Origin: Amaranthus tricolor
Lineage: Eukaryota; Streptophyta; Magnoliopsida; Caryophyllales; Amaranthaceae
Assembly: GCF_026212465.1 (NCBI RefSeq)
Contig: NC_080055.1
Span: forward strand, 20,421,569 to 20,485,568
Direction: 5' to 3'
Length of the DNA: 64,000 nucleotides
Shown: positions 50,946-64,000 of the stretch, piece after piece
Position numbering within the stretch: the first letter of the stretch is position 1
How the letters are laid out: each line of letters begins with the position of its first letter
The notes under the pieces: generated by a model
What the model saw: only the letters and a program-made list of their open reading frames with translations
Databases searched by the model: none
Told to the model about the DNA's origin: nothing
Translations under genes and position numbers: made by a program

Positions 50946-53017
50946 AAATTTTAAGTCTAATGGAAAATTTGTAATTTTTTAAAATTTAGAGGTAAATTCG
51001 TAATTTTATTGAGAGGTGGCAATAAAATGAAAAGGTGACAATGTTTAAAGAATGGGTTTTATAATGGCGCGTGTTGTACAATGATCACTGCTACAAAATC
51101 TTATGGAATCTTTTGGCTTCTCGAAGCTATTTGGATTGCATTCTGTGCACTATTGGTGTTAGGACGTACTACTACTATTCAGTATTGTTACATGTAATGT
51201 AACGAAAAATTTGACCAAACATTTACATGATTGAGGACTTTATCTTTATCTTTATTTTATTTTTATCTTTACTTTTATTTGTACTTTATCTTTATTTTTA
51301 TTTTTATTTTAAATTATTTATACGATATTTTATTTATTCTATTTGTAAGTTGCAGGTTTCTCTCTCTTTAAAGACCAATCTTGAGCTGAGGGATTCTTTA
51401 ACCGCACTCTTTCTATGGGTATGAGTTGTCGTCGTTCTTCCCTCCCCAGAACCTGATCATAGTTTTCTATGAGCGGGATACACTGGATATAATGATGATG
51501 ATGTCTATCACGAGGCAATGTTAAGTTTAGATGGACTTATTTTTAATGTTAGGTGATTGAGAAAATACGAGATATACACTTCATAAGCCAATAAAATACC
51601 ATTTCAAAATCATATGGCAATGGAAAGAAGGACTCCAATAACTTATAAAGTGTGTACATCATCTATCATATATTCGTCGATGCAGGATAAACAATCCTCT
51701 CACATGCGAACCTCCGTTAAGTTTGCATGTGGGAGTAATTAATTAGAGTAGGAACGTTATTCTTGGTCGGACTGTAATATCTGTAATATTTTCAAACAAA
51801 AACAAAAAAAAATAAAATTAAATAAAAATACAAAAATAAATAATTAATAACTTAAAAATCTAGAAAATTGAATTAAAAAATCATTGTTAAAATAAACTAA
51901 GTTATACATTTACAAAAATTTTAAAATTGTTGAAAGAAAATATGTTATTCATTTTTCAGAAAAGAAAAAAGAAAATTAATTTTAAATAAAATAAAATAAA
52001 ATAAACCAAAAAATTGAGATTTAATATAAAAAAATTAATTAAATTTAAAAAACCAAATTAAACGATTACTACTAAAATCTCAAAACTTCGCTCACCAATG
52101 ATTCATCCACGTCTTCACACTCTTCCCATCTAAATCTATTAACTACCTCATTTTATAACTATAAATTAAATAATTTTTACTCTAATTCTTTTACCACTTT
52201 CACTTTTCTCTTTTCTCCCTTTAATTCTTTTTCTCTCATAATCCTTTTTTCTTTACATCTATTATCAAGTTTTTTCTCCTTTATAGTATTTTTCTATCTT
52301 TAGACATTTTCTATCTACAAATAACAAACAACAATCACACTTCAAACGTCATATCTGTAGTCGAAGGTTCATAAGAGTGTCCATTTATATTTTACGACCG
52401 TTTTCACAAGGTAATTCTCAATGTCCATTCAATTATGACTATCTCGTTAGAATTATGTGCTAAGTGATAATTAATATTTTTAAACAAGATGCATAGCTTT
52501 GTTTTATATTATATTTTATATACTTATTACTTAAATTATTTTAAATCTACTACAACCTTTGTTTCCTAATGTTCTTCCCGTTTAGAATATTCTATTTTGG
52601 AGAGAGAAATTTGATTTAGAATTGTAAGACATATATAGATGATAAAATAAATCTATGTGAGATCTCTTTACACTTTTTATTATATATTTTTATAATTTTT
52701 TATAATGCGTATTTAGAGATATTAAGACTCAAAATTTACTTTGAAAACTGTGCAAAAAGTAAATAAGAAGAACATTTGGAATCAAAGAGAGTATTACTTT
52801 TGTTAAAGGTTTAATTTATAATATTATTTTGATGAAATTTATATTATTTTTTTATTTAAATAACGATTTAAAAATATGGTTGAATTTGAAAATGAAATAT
52901 TTATAATATTAATTCTTATTGCCATCAATTGAGGTTAAAATGGTGATTTGACAAATGAGATTTTGATTTGATATTATTGAGATTTGTACTTGGATTATTT
53001 ATGATCATAAAATAAAA
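50946..53017. other. Intergenic with repeat fragments
   Basis: At about 51545-51670 lies an inverted copy of the repeat at 39933-40120 (CATATGGCAATGGAAAGAAGG). A possible LTR start TGTAATATC lies at 51776. Pyrimidine-rich leader-like DNA at about 52190-52260 resembles retrotransposon leaders. No gene. Confidence 0.4.
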
Positions 53018-53019
53018 TA

Positions 53020-53316
53020 CTCCCTTCTATTCATCTTAAGAGTAGCATTTGACTGTTCACGAATTTTAAGGAGAGTCAAAAGTGAGACCCTAAGGGTAAG
53101 AAAGAGAGTGATATTATGAGCTTTTAATGTAAGGGAGGAAAATTAGTATGGATAATGAAGGATATAATTGAAAATAGGATAAAGCTACTAAGGGCATAAA
53201 AGTCAAAAATTCATACCAAAAATAGAAATGGGACAATTAAGATGACTTGACCATAAAAGAAAATGGGACACATAAGCTGAATTGAAAATGGGACACATAA
53301 GCTGAATAGGAGAGAG
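53020..53316. mobile_element. Stowaway-type MITE, 297 bp
   Basis: Ends CTCCCTTCTATTC...GAATAGGAGAGAG, with TA target duplications at 53018-53019 and 53317-53318. Termini and TA duplication are those of Stowaway (Tc1/mariner) MITEs. An internal word AAAATGGGACACATAAGCTG is repeated (about 53264 and 53285). Confidence 0.88.
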
Positions 53317-53389
53317 TATATAATAAATGTTTGATTATATGTTTGTGTGCTCACGGCTGATTATTAAAATATATTAAATCACGTAAAGT

Positions 53390-54156
53390 GTAACACGAGG
53401 GAACTGAAGCTGTTATATTTGTTGTGATCTAAGTTTAAGAGTGATGAGCAGGTTACCCTATTCGGTTAGTATAGTTGCCGACAAGTTATTATTTCTGCTA
53501 CGTGATATGATATTTGGTGTTCCTTCTATTTGTTGTGATTCATGTAGAAGGGGTGTGTACACTAGGGTTACATGAGACTACTCTGCTGGTCTTGAATTAT
53601 TTGGGGTGACGACCTCTTGATGAAGTACATATAGGGGTAAAGCCTCAGCCTACTAGCGTTCTCGTTCCCTCAAATTAATAATTGGATATATGTGTTGTTA
53701 TTATTAACTATCAAATTAATTATTGCTTTATGTGATATTATATTGTTTTCACAAATTGATTTTTAACTCAACTATATATTATTTCTAAAATTATTTTCAA
53801 CTTGATTATACTTTTTTTTTTTAAACTATTCTTTTTAAACTTAACTGTTTTACGGGATAAAGTTGCAATCACTCAATTTCCTGATTTTGGGGGTTATTTC
53901 CCTTATTTTTCTTGCATTCTTATTTTTGCAGGTTATTGATCATGTGGAGATCATGGAGTAAGGATCACCCAGAAACATAGTTTTTATTAGAGTCATTTTT
54001 CAGTTTAAATTTAACTTCCAGTTGCTTAAGTTTTATATAGACATAAATTGAGTTTAAGTCTTTTTTATGTTGTAAGACTCTTTAGTTGATTTAATGTTAT
54101 TAAGTTATTTCTTAGTCATTATGCCTTATATCTATTTTCTTAAAAATAAATGTGGT
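53390..54156 (+). repeat. Gypsy LTR-like remnant
   Basis: Contains TGTAACACGAGGG at the left and a segment TTTTTGCAGGTTATTGATCA, reminiscent of the U5 side of gypsy LTRs. No partner LTR or coding region was found, so this is tentative. Confidence 0.3.
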
Positions 54157-54400
<244 letters not shown>

Positions 54401-55127
54401 TTGGACTCAAAGACGCATATATTGGAAATAAAAGTTCCTCAAACGTCTTGCTCTCTCGAAGTTACAATTTAGCGATGCCTCTGGAGGCTAGAACCCTGCA
54501 AATTCCCATTTCAACTAATTATCAATTCATTCTATCCCCTATTATAGAACAATAATTCACAGATATACTACTATAAGCCAATTCCATCACCTTTAAGAAT
54601 TTACAATATATCAAAGGATTACATACGAATTCTCAAAAATTTTATTTTGTAACTTCTACAAATGTAAAATCAAATAAAAGAATCCATCGATCTAAAACAA
54701 ATTTAGTTATATCAGTGTCGATAATAGAAACGAGTGTAGCAAGTATATAGTTCAAGTTCCACTTAGAATTATACGCAATCTTCATCACATCCTAGTATCT
54801 TCGAAAAAGCATACCAGGCTTTTGACAACCTGCAAGACTATGTATACATCCTTGAAGTACAACCGTAGAATAACGTATGCTTCGTCACTGTACAATGGTG
54901 CGATTTGCTGAATGCCATAAGAGATTGAGTGTTGCTGTTAGTCGGTTTTGATGGGTCAACTGTCGATACAACGAGAAACGCAAATAATAGTACACAACTT
55001 CTAGCACTCACCGTTCATTCTGACAGACGATATACAAGACTAGTAACTAACCAAACCAGTATTTTTCCACATTTTAGTTACTGGAGTAGCATTGACAGAG
55101 ATTCCAGCAATTGAGCTCACACTATAA
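54401..55127. other. 3' flank of golgin candidate 5 gene
   Basis: No frame of note. The stop codon of golgin candidate 5 is at 55128-55130, so its 3' untranslated region should lie here (minus strand). The polyadenylation site is not identifiable by eye. Confidence 0.45.
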
Positions 55128-58100
55128 TCATGGCAAGTTGGGTTGAGAAAGTCCCATTGATTGAGCGACTTCTCGAGCAGCAAAATCATCAGCTTGAGCC
55201 TAATAATTGACCAAAAGAAAGTAAGAAATCATTTGCATTTATGGTATCAGAAATGTTAAAACTGGAATCACAACTCCAATTCCAAATTGCCGTGAATGAA
55301 GTAGATTTGGGTTGTTGGGGGATGCAAGGAAGCCAACTCCGTTATGACCCTTTTTTCCCCTTGATGGGAAATATGTCGGGGTATTATTTTGCCATCTCTT
55401 CTTATTCACTTGCCCTTCGATTATAGAATTTGCCGATACAAAAGGCCGAGTCTAATCAAATTTCAGGCAGTTTAAATTCTTCAATGTAAACTAAAAACAG
55501 TGAACTGACCATGTCACATGCTATAACAGCCTCATCTTGTTTGGGGTAATTGTATACTCATGTCCTGACTCCTAAAACTGGCTATTCAGAAAGAGAAGAA
55601 TTCTGAAAACATGGACATTAACCTTGAACGTCATATCCCCTTTTTTGAGGATGTTTATCATAATTTGGTTCACCCTCCTCATTTATGCTCAAAGTTATGC
55701 GTTGTAGAATTAGTACCCCGATATAAAAAAAGATAGGAAATAAATCTAAACATTGATACATTCTTTTGTAGGAATCAACCCTTCCCTGTTGACCATACCT
55801 GAAGACGGTGCAACAGATACATCAAGAACAGATGCACGAAAACCTGAAGATATATAGACGGCCATCAAGAAACTCATAAAATTGCAACCCATTAATGGAC
55901 ACACAGATATATCAAGATTCAAGTCTTACTAGATAAAATAGCAGGCCGACACGAGCTCTAGGATGTCGCCAGAGAATCCTCGTAGCACTGACTGCACCTG
56001 TATCCAAAAATTTTGCTGCCTTCCGCAACTGCATAGTTGATTCAGGGGAAAGAATGAGGAGAAAACCAGAAACGATTCAAGGATGTGACAAAAATATTGG
56101 TACAGCCAACAGGCGAAAAAGCATCATAAAGCAAAAAGAAATACCTGTATACTAGCGCCAGCCAAGTGACGTTGGTGTAATGGAAGAGGCCTACAAAGTA
56201 CAAAGCAACTATGTAAGAAAATATTCTTAAGTACGCAACTGTGGCTTCTAGAAAGAAACGGGGCAAACGCATTCGAAGAGGACAAACAGAGAATAGAAAT
56301 CCTGGCCTGTTTGACCACCCTCCAAAAGATATAGAGAGAAATCATGGTATCAGCCTTTTCGTGATCAGCACACCAAAGGTAGAAAAGAGTCTCCTAAAGC
56401 ATCAAAGTTAGGGAAATTCAGGTATCTAATAAGTGGTTAAACATGGCTATATGACCCACTTGAGACTATAAAATTTATTTAATAGATTTGACATTGGAGA
56501 ACTGTTACTATGGGGACTTTTGGACAGCTGAGGGAGGCCAAAAGACAACTTGGATGGTGGGTCTGAAATGATACGGATAAAATGGGCTTGCAATAGAAGA
56601 TTCCATATGACATGAAAAGTAAAAAGACAATTTTTCTGGATCATCATAAGAGATAAAATCAAGGATCATGCAACTGAAGGATCTTTTAGATCAAACCTTT
56701 GACATTATCATTGTTTATATCATTATAACAATGAAGGAAATGTTCTTTTACGGAAAAATAGCATAACTATGTTAGCACAAAGAGGCAACATTGGTCCACT
56801 AGCTGAAAGATAATGCTAATATACAGCAAGCAATATGCTCAATAGCACATCAAAGAATACCTAACTTATCTCAAATGATACAAAGTACACTAGTTAATTC
56901 TTTGCCAAAACAAACATTCGACCCTTAAAAAATAAAAGTTTCCAAATGATTTCAGTCTACTCAATAGACTAGAGATATGTCAACAATATTACTCGCTACG
57001 ATTAAACTCTTTCAGAGATGGATCCAATTTCACAACCAAAAAGAAGAAAGACAGAGTTTTTGCCAACTAACATTAACAATCCTCAATGCATTAGAGTATT
57101 TAAGCATGTCGAATGTTCTTGAGGGTTTTGATGCGTGGATCACTTTGCAAAGCTGTAACTCAGACAGTGAAACCTTTTGTTATTCAAAAGAAACTTCTTC
57201 AGGATTAGAATTGCTAGGCAAGACTCGTAAATGATCAATCCCCCCCTCCTCCCCAAAAATCACATGCACACATGAAAAAACAACGGTGCAAATGTGTTTT
57301 AACGGTGAAATACCATGCATAATTAACTTATTAGTTATTAGTTAATAATTTTGTTTAACTGAAATTATGAGTAACTGTGGTTTAAGTGATCTTATTAATT
57401 AAAGTTAATGGCTATTAATGAAATTTTTAACGGGGAGACAAATAACGTTGTAACGGTGAAATATCATGCATCGTTATATAGCATGATTTAACATCGCGGC
57501 AACTCTCAAACATGTTACATAACGGTCGATCTGTAATGTAACAGGGGAGTTTATGTTCCATGCACGCACACCAAGATATATTTTGTCCAAGGCAACCAAA
57601 AATGAAGCACATAGGACAAAAAACCATACATTATTCTTCTTATTGGACTACTTCAGAAATCAATTAGAAAAACCTTTTTCAGTGGGAAGAAACTAACTAC
57701 AAACTAGAGACCTCATTAGCAGACAATAAGATCGACATAGAGAATCCTAGGGTATCAACACTTTACACTTCCTTTGATGATATAACTAGCACACAATATT
57801 GAGTAGGCAACCACCACCAATAGGAGTGGTTAATGGGGTGGGCGGGTTAAGGGTTGAGTTGAATTTCAAGGATAGCCAGGTGGGTCATTAACATACTTTT
57901 CTTAAGAGATTGAATAATTAAATTGGTCATCAAGAATAATGGGTCTTTCTCTATACCCTTTTCTTTTTTCCAATACACTTCATGTGAAGCATACCATATT
58001 ACACCAACATCAAATCACCAATTCACCAGTATGTGGACACTCCATTATTGTTTCACCAATTTACCAGGGATAAAGCTTCGCAACTACTCTGTTTACCTCT

Positions 58101-61100
58101 CTTCTTCCTATTCATCCTTTCCCCAAGTTCTTCTCTATTTCGAGTATCCCCAAATTCTTGGGTTTTTCTCATTTTCTGGGTAAGTTCTATTTTCTTCCAA
58201 TCTATTAGTTCATTCGTTTATTGCAATGATTTTACTCTAAAGCTTTTAAATACTTCAATTTAAAAATTTTTTTATTAGTGTTTATATTGTCAGTTTTTGG
58301 GTTTGTTGGGTTTTTGTTGAAATAAGTTGGGTAAATGTTGAGTAATCTAATGTAAATTGTTTGAATTTATGTGTTTTAGAGAGGAAGTTGATGAATTATT
58401 GAACGCATTTTGTATTTTTAATCATTTGGAATGTTAAATACTTAAATCTTTGAAAATGGCACCACCAATCAAATGAAAGGAAAATTCGTTTGTTGATTAC
58501 TACATTTTAGCTCTATTTTAGAAAATGTAAAACAGAGGAAAAGAACGATTGACATCCCATCAAACGGCATTGTAATGGGTAAAGGCAGAGGATTTAGGTA
58601 TCTTGACCCATCAATGACCCGCTCTAGTAATTATGACCCACGACATGCCCTGCGACCCGTGACCCACCCCTGACCCACTAAGATAGATTGCTGAGAAACA
58701 TTGCTGAATCGCATTTGTCTGCCCAAACTCACCCGCCCCGCCCAATAATGGTTTCACATTTTGGATTACGTAGTTTTAGTAACTATCAATTTGGCGGTTT
58801 TTGTTCAGGCACATATATGTAACAAACATAATTGCGTCCAAAAATCTGGCAAATTGAGCATCAGAAATTGCAACTCTAGTAAACATAACAAAGATGAGTA
58901 GAGGCATACCCAATTTCCAAAATCATAGCAAAAATAAAGGCTGAGGAGATGAAAAATAACTGGGCATCTAAACATCTGATAAGCTGTTGATTATGACGTA
59001 AAAATGTAAAAATTTGTAAAATTAGAGAAGACATACTCAAGTTCTCTCATGTCTGTTTCATCATCCCATGTTGATGATGCGCGGCGAGAAATCTTGTTTC
59101 TTTCTGCTTCAGCCTGTTGACAGAGAGACATCATCAGATACAGATATCAGGGAGTTGAAAACAAAGACAACTAGACATAAGTACCTAACTGTGAGAGACC
59201 AACAGAAATGTGAGAACAAACCTGTGCTTCCTGAAGACGCTTGATCTCCTTCTCCAACTGAAACGCTGCAGCAGCTTTTTCACTTGCCATTGTTTCAAGC
59301 TGTGTTTGCTTGTAGTACTAAATTCAAGATAGTTTAGTAAGCTTTTCAATTTTCAACATTGTTCTACATGGTTAAGAAAATCAGGCACAAGATGTTAGAA
59401 ATAATATACCAATAGATCAGTTAATTCCCGGTATCTCTTTTCAAGCTCCATGTGCTCCTGAAATCATCAGTCACAATACTAGGTTCATAAGGTCTTACTG
59501 AAAAAACATATCCAAAATCAGTAATATTAGAAATTTACTTGGATGATTACAATTATAAAACTTCAGCGACCATATTTACTCATGAAAAGCCACAAGAGCT
59601 GTTATTGAGATAAACAGAAAAAAAAAAAAAAAAACTATACGAAAGAGGTTCAAGGTCTTCAATTTATATCAGATTGGTGTATACTAGCATTAACCATGCA
59701 GATTCAATATCTTTCCTCCTAAAAATACAAACATTAAATTTAGAGGTCCAAGTCTGATTCACATACAAGGTACAGCCAAAACAAAGACACAACTTGCAAA
59801 GTAACCAATTATAATTTTCTATCTTAGCTTTCACTCATGTGTTAACCAGACAATACTTAGATTCAAGGGAGAAATATGTTCTCAGTTCATGTACACTATT
59901 CCACTTCAGTGAGGAAAGAGTAGTATTCTTGATCAATGTCCAATGATAAAGATTAGACTTACATTCACCACCAATACCTAAGGTTCAAATAAAGTTCAAT
60001 TGATTTTGATTTTTGAGTGTTCATGACTTCATGTCAAGTAGAGAGCACAATATTGCAGCAGGAAATTTCACATCAACTTTACGCCTATGAATGAATCAAT
60101 TTTAATTTTTAAACTATGTGAGAAGGAAACATAAAATCTAACCGGAAAAAAAGAAAGAGAATCCATTTTTAACTTGATTTTTATTCTGTAGAACTGTAGA
60201 ACACAGTTCTTACTTCTTGCACTTTAAAATCAAGGGTCGGTGAAACAGAAAAAAAAAGGTAATGGGCGGGGGACAGCACAGAGGAACTAATGAAGTACTA
60301 TAACGTTTAGAATTGAAATATGAAGTGCTGAAATAAACTTCTTGCTCCTACAGAGCTGCTGTAGAGGCTAAAAAATTTTGTGCCAAGACAACTCTGAGAG
60401 ACGATCCAGATCAACTATCATTTGTTTTGTATAGGAGGTTCATTGCAAGAACTAGGATACAAAGGCACATGCACCAGCATTACAACTTTGTCATAAAAAA
60501 TGTCAGTTGTCTACTTTGCTGGATTTAGCATGTCAATTTAACATTTTAACCACAAGATAAGCATCTGCAAAAGTTATGAATGATCAAATAGCTGACCTGA
60601 CGTGAATAATGCTCAGCATCCCTTTTCATGGCAGCCATTTCAATTCTCATCTTTTGTAATTCAGCCTTAGAAAAAATAGTTTAAATTTCAATATGTGAGC
60701 ATTTGAATGATAAAGGTAAATATATAAAAGAAAAAGCACATTTACAATTTAAAACAATGTGTTAATGGGAATGACACATCATGTTTTTGAGTGATATGTT
60801 GGCAACACACCTCAAGAGAAGAAAGCTTGATTTCTGCATCTCTTTGACCTTGACGTGCACGTTCTACTTCCTGTTGCCATGTCTGTATCTGGATTTTTAA
60901 TAATTAATGCTAGGGTAAGGAGTCGAATAAACGAGGACATTAAGTGCTTAATAAATCATTGGCAAATTGTGCAAGCATATAGGATGCATCATAATTGAAA
61001 TAGTAGAGCCTTTTGAACAAACTAAACAAAAAGTTACAGGTCCATTGTTACTTCGATTTATGCTTTCCGTAAAGTTCACCAGTATTTTAGTTCTTTTTAC

Positions 61101-61364
61101 ATGAAAGTGTAAAGGGTATTAGGCTATAAAAGAAACAAGCTACTTCAAACTGTGAAATTCCCCTGGTATAAGCTACTTCAAACTGTGAAATTCCCTGGTA
61201 TGGTTTTTGATTACTACCTGAATCAACTGATTTGCATCTTCAGGCGACTTCTTTTGCTCACGACGGAGACAACCTTCCATGTCGTGCAGTTCTTGACTTA
61301 AAGATGCACATTCAGCCTTGAACAGATAAAGTTAATATTATATAGCGTATATGTATATATATAT

Positions 61365-61436
<72 letters not shown>

Positions 61437-61571
61437 CAAAATACAATATTTTCTTCTAAACGAGTAAGTTATATGTCCTTTGATGAAATTGCATGTAAAT
61501 AGCCATACCTCAAGCAATGCCACCTTCTGTTCAAGTTCACCTGCCTTCACTGCCCTCTCATCTGCCATTCT
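55128..61571 (-). CDS. GC5: Golgin candidate 5 (TMF-like Golgi coiled-coil protein), C-terminal exons
   Basis: A tethering protein of the Golgi surface, related to animal TMF1. Eleven exons are seen: 61509-61571, 61218-61316, 60811-60888, 60597-60665, 59410-59457, 59222-59317, 59037-59113, 56145-56190, 55930-56028, 55799-55843, 55128-55199. All have GT-AG borders and one open frame. The product is heptad-rich coiled coil (MADERAVKAGELEQKVALLE, ELQKMRIEMAAMKRDAEHYS, EHMELEKRYRELTDLL) followed by a conserved tail (KAAKFLDTGAVSATRILWR). A hydrophobic stretch LLFYLVFVHLFLMYLLHRL follows, and the protein ends ...SMGLSQPNLP. The first visible exon starts inside the coiled coil, so the N-terminal half lies beyond the window or beyond the TE-filled intron. 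Confidence 0.93.
56191..59036. other. Large intron of golgin candidate 5
   Basis: A 2.8-kb intron without exons. At 57826-57905 and 58680-58754, GC-rich words GGGGTGGGCGGGTT and ACCCGCCCCGCCC are roughly inverted and may bound a transposed segment. The part in between (57930-58185) is pyrimidine-rich and ends at a GTAAGT-like site. Confidence 0.5.
61137..61201. repeat. 33-bp tandem duplication in GC5 intron
   Basis: AAGCTACTTCAAACTGTGAA and the following 13 bp occur twice in tandem, differing by one C. Confidence 0.9.
61348..61434. repeat. AT microsatellite in GC5 intron
   Basis: About 87 bp of nearly pure AT repeats between two golgin candidate 5 exons. The Tyr-Ile repeat frame over it is not a gene. 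Confidence 0.95.
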
Positions 61572-61930
61572 CTTAAGTCATACAGTAATCAGAAACTTCA
61601 ATCAGAATCATATACCAACAGCTAATACACAAGTACGTATGTGAAAGCTAAAAAACATCCTTAGGTATCTGCATTATCAATAAATAAAAATCTGGGTGAA
61701 TGAGCCATACAGATCTAAAAAGCCTAAAATATGGGAGCCTACACATACAGAGAATTTCCATCTATAAGAGTGTTGAATGAAAATGGAAACACAGCTTCAT
61801 ATAATGTACCGAACGAACAAATGACGATATAATCAGGAAATATAACAAATACTGAATATAATTCAAGTAACATAAAATATCCAAGGGCCAATGGCTCCTT
61901 TTTCCTTAGACTCAATTTCTATAAAATCTC
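61572..61930. other. Intron sequence upstream of first visible GC5 exon
   Basis: No exon or repeat recognised. It precedes the retroelement fragment. Confidence 0.4.
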
Positions 61931-61939
61931 GTTTTGGTA

Positions 61940-63068
61940 AAACTTGAATGCTAACTCTCCCCCGTACTTGCCTTGCTTCATCCACTATGCCTCCCCCACA
62001 ATTATTTCTCTCTACTCAAAGCCTAAAACACCATAAACTCTACCAACTACATTCTCTATCCTTCCATGACACCAACTCAAGTTTCTTCCTACAAGACCAC
62101 CATACGTTCCTAGTCCTCACGAATCACTATCACCATCATCAACCCTACTAGTGCAACACATACTCAATAGAAACCATCATTAATCAAAAATTAACATCCT
62201 CATACAAAACCACTACCCCATGCTGGTGGCCCCTCCTCAACTAATTGGAGTTCTTTATCATCTACCCACTCCATTTTCGGCGACTCTTCTTGCAGTTCCA
62301 CCTCGTTCACAATAAGAACACTCAACACCCTTTCTTGCAAACATGCCCAATCCTCCATTTTTCATCACAATGAAAACACAATCCCCTTTCTTTTTGCTCT
62401 TTTCTTATGTAAGATGACGGGTTTGTATTTTTTGGGTTGGCTAAAAAATTGGGTTGGTTTATTTTTTTGGTAGGTTTTTAGGCTCCTTTTTGGTAGGTAT
62501 ATGTGCGAGTAGGGGTCTGGTTTTTTTGGGTAATTTTGTAAAAATAGTGGGATGCAAAACTACATACATCTTCGGGCCATTTGCAGCAGCCAATTTCTCT
62601 TCTATATGGCCTCCTCCTTATTACTTGGGTCAAGTACCCTTAACTCAGTCTGGATCTTCCGTTCTAATCCTCGAATGAAGTTAGCCAACAAAAATTCTAC
62701 ATTAATATCTTCATCCTTGAATGAAGTGTTTGGAATCTCAAATCCTCCTCCTTCCACGAACATCCCTGAATCCCTGGTTATGGAACCGTCTCCGGTGACT
62801 TATCCAAAACCTCTTTCTTGCGGTAATTGTTCATTACTCGCTCAAAGCCTTGACCTCTGCCATGAACTCATGGAAGCTTTAAGATTTACCTAATATTCCG
62901 AGATTTTTGCTTTTGTTTTTATTGCTCTACCACAAATTTCAATTGAGTTTCCTTGAAATAGTGCGTCATATTGGTAAATCTGTGAAGTTTGGAGTTTAGG
63001 GATTGAAGCCCGCAATGCTTACACATTTTCCTCCAAATTATCCAACCTACAATTCTGGGTTGGTGCCA
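61940..63068 (-). pseudogene. Ty3/gypsy gag fragment in the GC5 intron
   Basis: The minus strand after the primer site begins MAPTQNCRLDNLEENV (about 63068). Further on come a gag core (EFLLANFIRGLERKIQTELR, about 62700) and a zinc knuckle CFHCDEKWRIGHVCKK (about 62370). Several frameshifts and stops occur. The element is truncated near 61940; no protease, RT or integrase follows. Confidence 0.75.
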
Positions 63069-63091
63069 TGATCGATTTTGCTCTCATACCA

Positions 63092-63300
63092 TTGTTATGA
63101 TAGTGGGTGGATAGAGGATAGTTAAAGACAATTAGGAATAAGGAAGAAGAAGAATAAATATTAATTGCTGAAATCGGATGAAAATGAAAGAAGTAGAGAG
63201 AATAGAGTGCTTGTATTATGTATAGAGAGCAGTGTACTCCATGAGCTCTTAGAGTGGCTCGGTAACTCCCATGGTGTATAACCAACATACTAACTGATTT
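63092..63300 (-). repeat. LTR fragment and primer site of the intronic gypsy element
   Basis: The minus strand ends ...CACTATCATAACA, followed by TGGTATGAGAGC (primer site, about 63079-63090). The LTR thus starts at about 63092 on plus (TGTTATGATAGTGGG) and extends upward at least to about 63300. Its far end is not defined. Confidence 0.6.
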
Positions 63301-64000
63301 AAAATTTTTTTACAATGTATCACAATTTTACTCATTTCTAACTGATTTCTTTCCTCTTCTCAAATATACAAGCTTGATGTTGGCCATGGGCCTAACTTCG
63401 TCCATGGCATGATGGTGAGCGGTACTTCTAGCCTTCTAGGACATGGCATTTGGCAGAGGGGGTGGATAGTGTGGTGACACTGACTACACTTATTAAACCC
63501 ACCTGCGTAATACACCTAAAAACTTGGCTAGAATTCAGTAAAAGTCAAAATACTTTAGCATGTGTGGAAACACATATGAGACAAATAAAAAGAATGAAGT
63601 GAGTAGCTCTTCTAGGAAAAGAAGTACAATTCTAAGATCACATATTGCTAAAATATTCCATTACTAAACAGAGATAGAACCATTCTTCTTGTAAATGAAA
63701 ACAAAGTAAGAAAAAGTAACAAAATCATTTCCCCTGCCTATTCATTTCCATTAGTCAACAAAGATAATACAATTTTTTTTTTTGGAAATTAACAAGATTT
63801 TTTTATTAATCCCAAAACAGTTAAAGAACAAGGCAACATCCCATAAAAGGCTAAAAACACCCAAAAGCCTTACAAAACCCACAACAAAAGCCTAACAACC
63901 GGCCAATAACAAGGATCATCTAACAAAGGTAATATAGTTGACTTAATTAATAGCTCCAGCTCCCATCATTATTAACCACTCATGCACCCATCACTAGTTT
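63301..64000. other. Window end: spacer and possible LINE 3' terminus
   Basis: At about 63772-63830 a T run followed by GGAAATTAACAAG and ATTTTTTTATTAATCCC resembles the minus-strand 3' end of a plant L1-type LINE. No reverse transcriptase is seen before the window ends. No GC5 exon was recognised. Confidence 0.35.

Noticed and set aside
61338..61568. Frame with a long Tyr-Ile tail
   Set aside because: The tail is a translated AT microsatellite; only the first 21 codons are a true golgin candidate 5 exon.

Overview
This is nuclear DNA from a flowering plant. It holds introns with GT-AG splice sites, eukaryotic tRNA genes with internal promoters and one with an intron, plant-specific protein families (golgin candidate 5, plant mobile domain, cytosolic NADP-malic enzyme), and many plant transposon families. 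The very AT-rich intergenic DNA and some dispersed repeats fit a eudicot. An origin in Caryophyllales is only a guess.

Only two host protein genes look functional, both on the minus strand. One is a complete 19-exon gene for cytosolic NADP-dependent malic enzyme (35223-40776; all exons join in frame to 584 residues). The other is the 3' part of golgin candidate 5 (55128-61571; eleven exons, 5' end outside the window). Between 27 and 35 kb there is a tRNA neighbourhood: two tRNA-Tyr genes plus at least five decayed tRNA-Tyr copies, two identical tRNA-Thr genes and one tRNA-Val.

Most of the remainder is mobile DNA. 760-6729 is a CACTA (En/Spm) element with a 3-bp target duplication; it has lost the transposase core. 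6828-8126 is a Mutator-type element with a second long-TIR MITE nested inside it. 8320-26581 is a Reina-like Ty3/gypsy chromovirus with LTRs and a GAACG target duplication. It is split by a 13-kb insertion (10334-23304, AAGCT duplication) that contains a Tekay-like chromovirus whose 3' LTR carries a 5S rRNA-like segment. Further elements are two hAT MITEs with perfect 8-bp duplications, a Stowaway MITE, a 1.1-kb long-TIR element (about 41.7-42.9 kb) and retroelement fragments in introns.

44.1-51 kb is a compound region. A broken C-terminal fragment of an RNA-dependent RNA polymerase gene (minus) abuts a truncated MULE transposase (plus). This is convergent with a decayed plant-mobile-domain (PMD) gene (minus) whose 5' part has been duplicated in tandem. 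The duplicated first introns are AAT-rich, and at the same position each holds a GC-rich, nearly perfect hairpin. The frame around the hairpins is conserved, but the core of one is unrelated to the other two. This and the 5S-bearing LTR of a coding gypsy element are the observations most worth following up.
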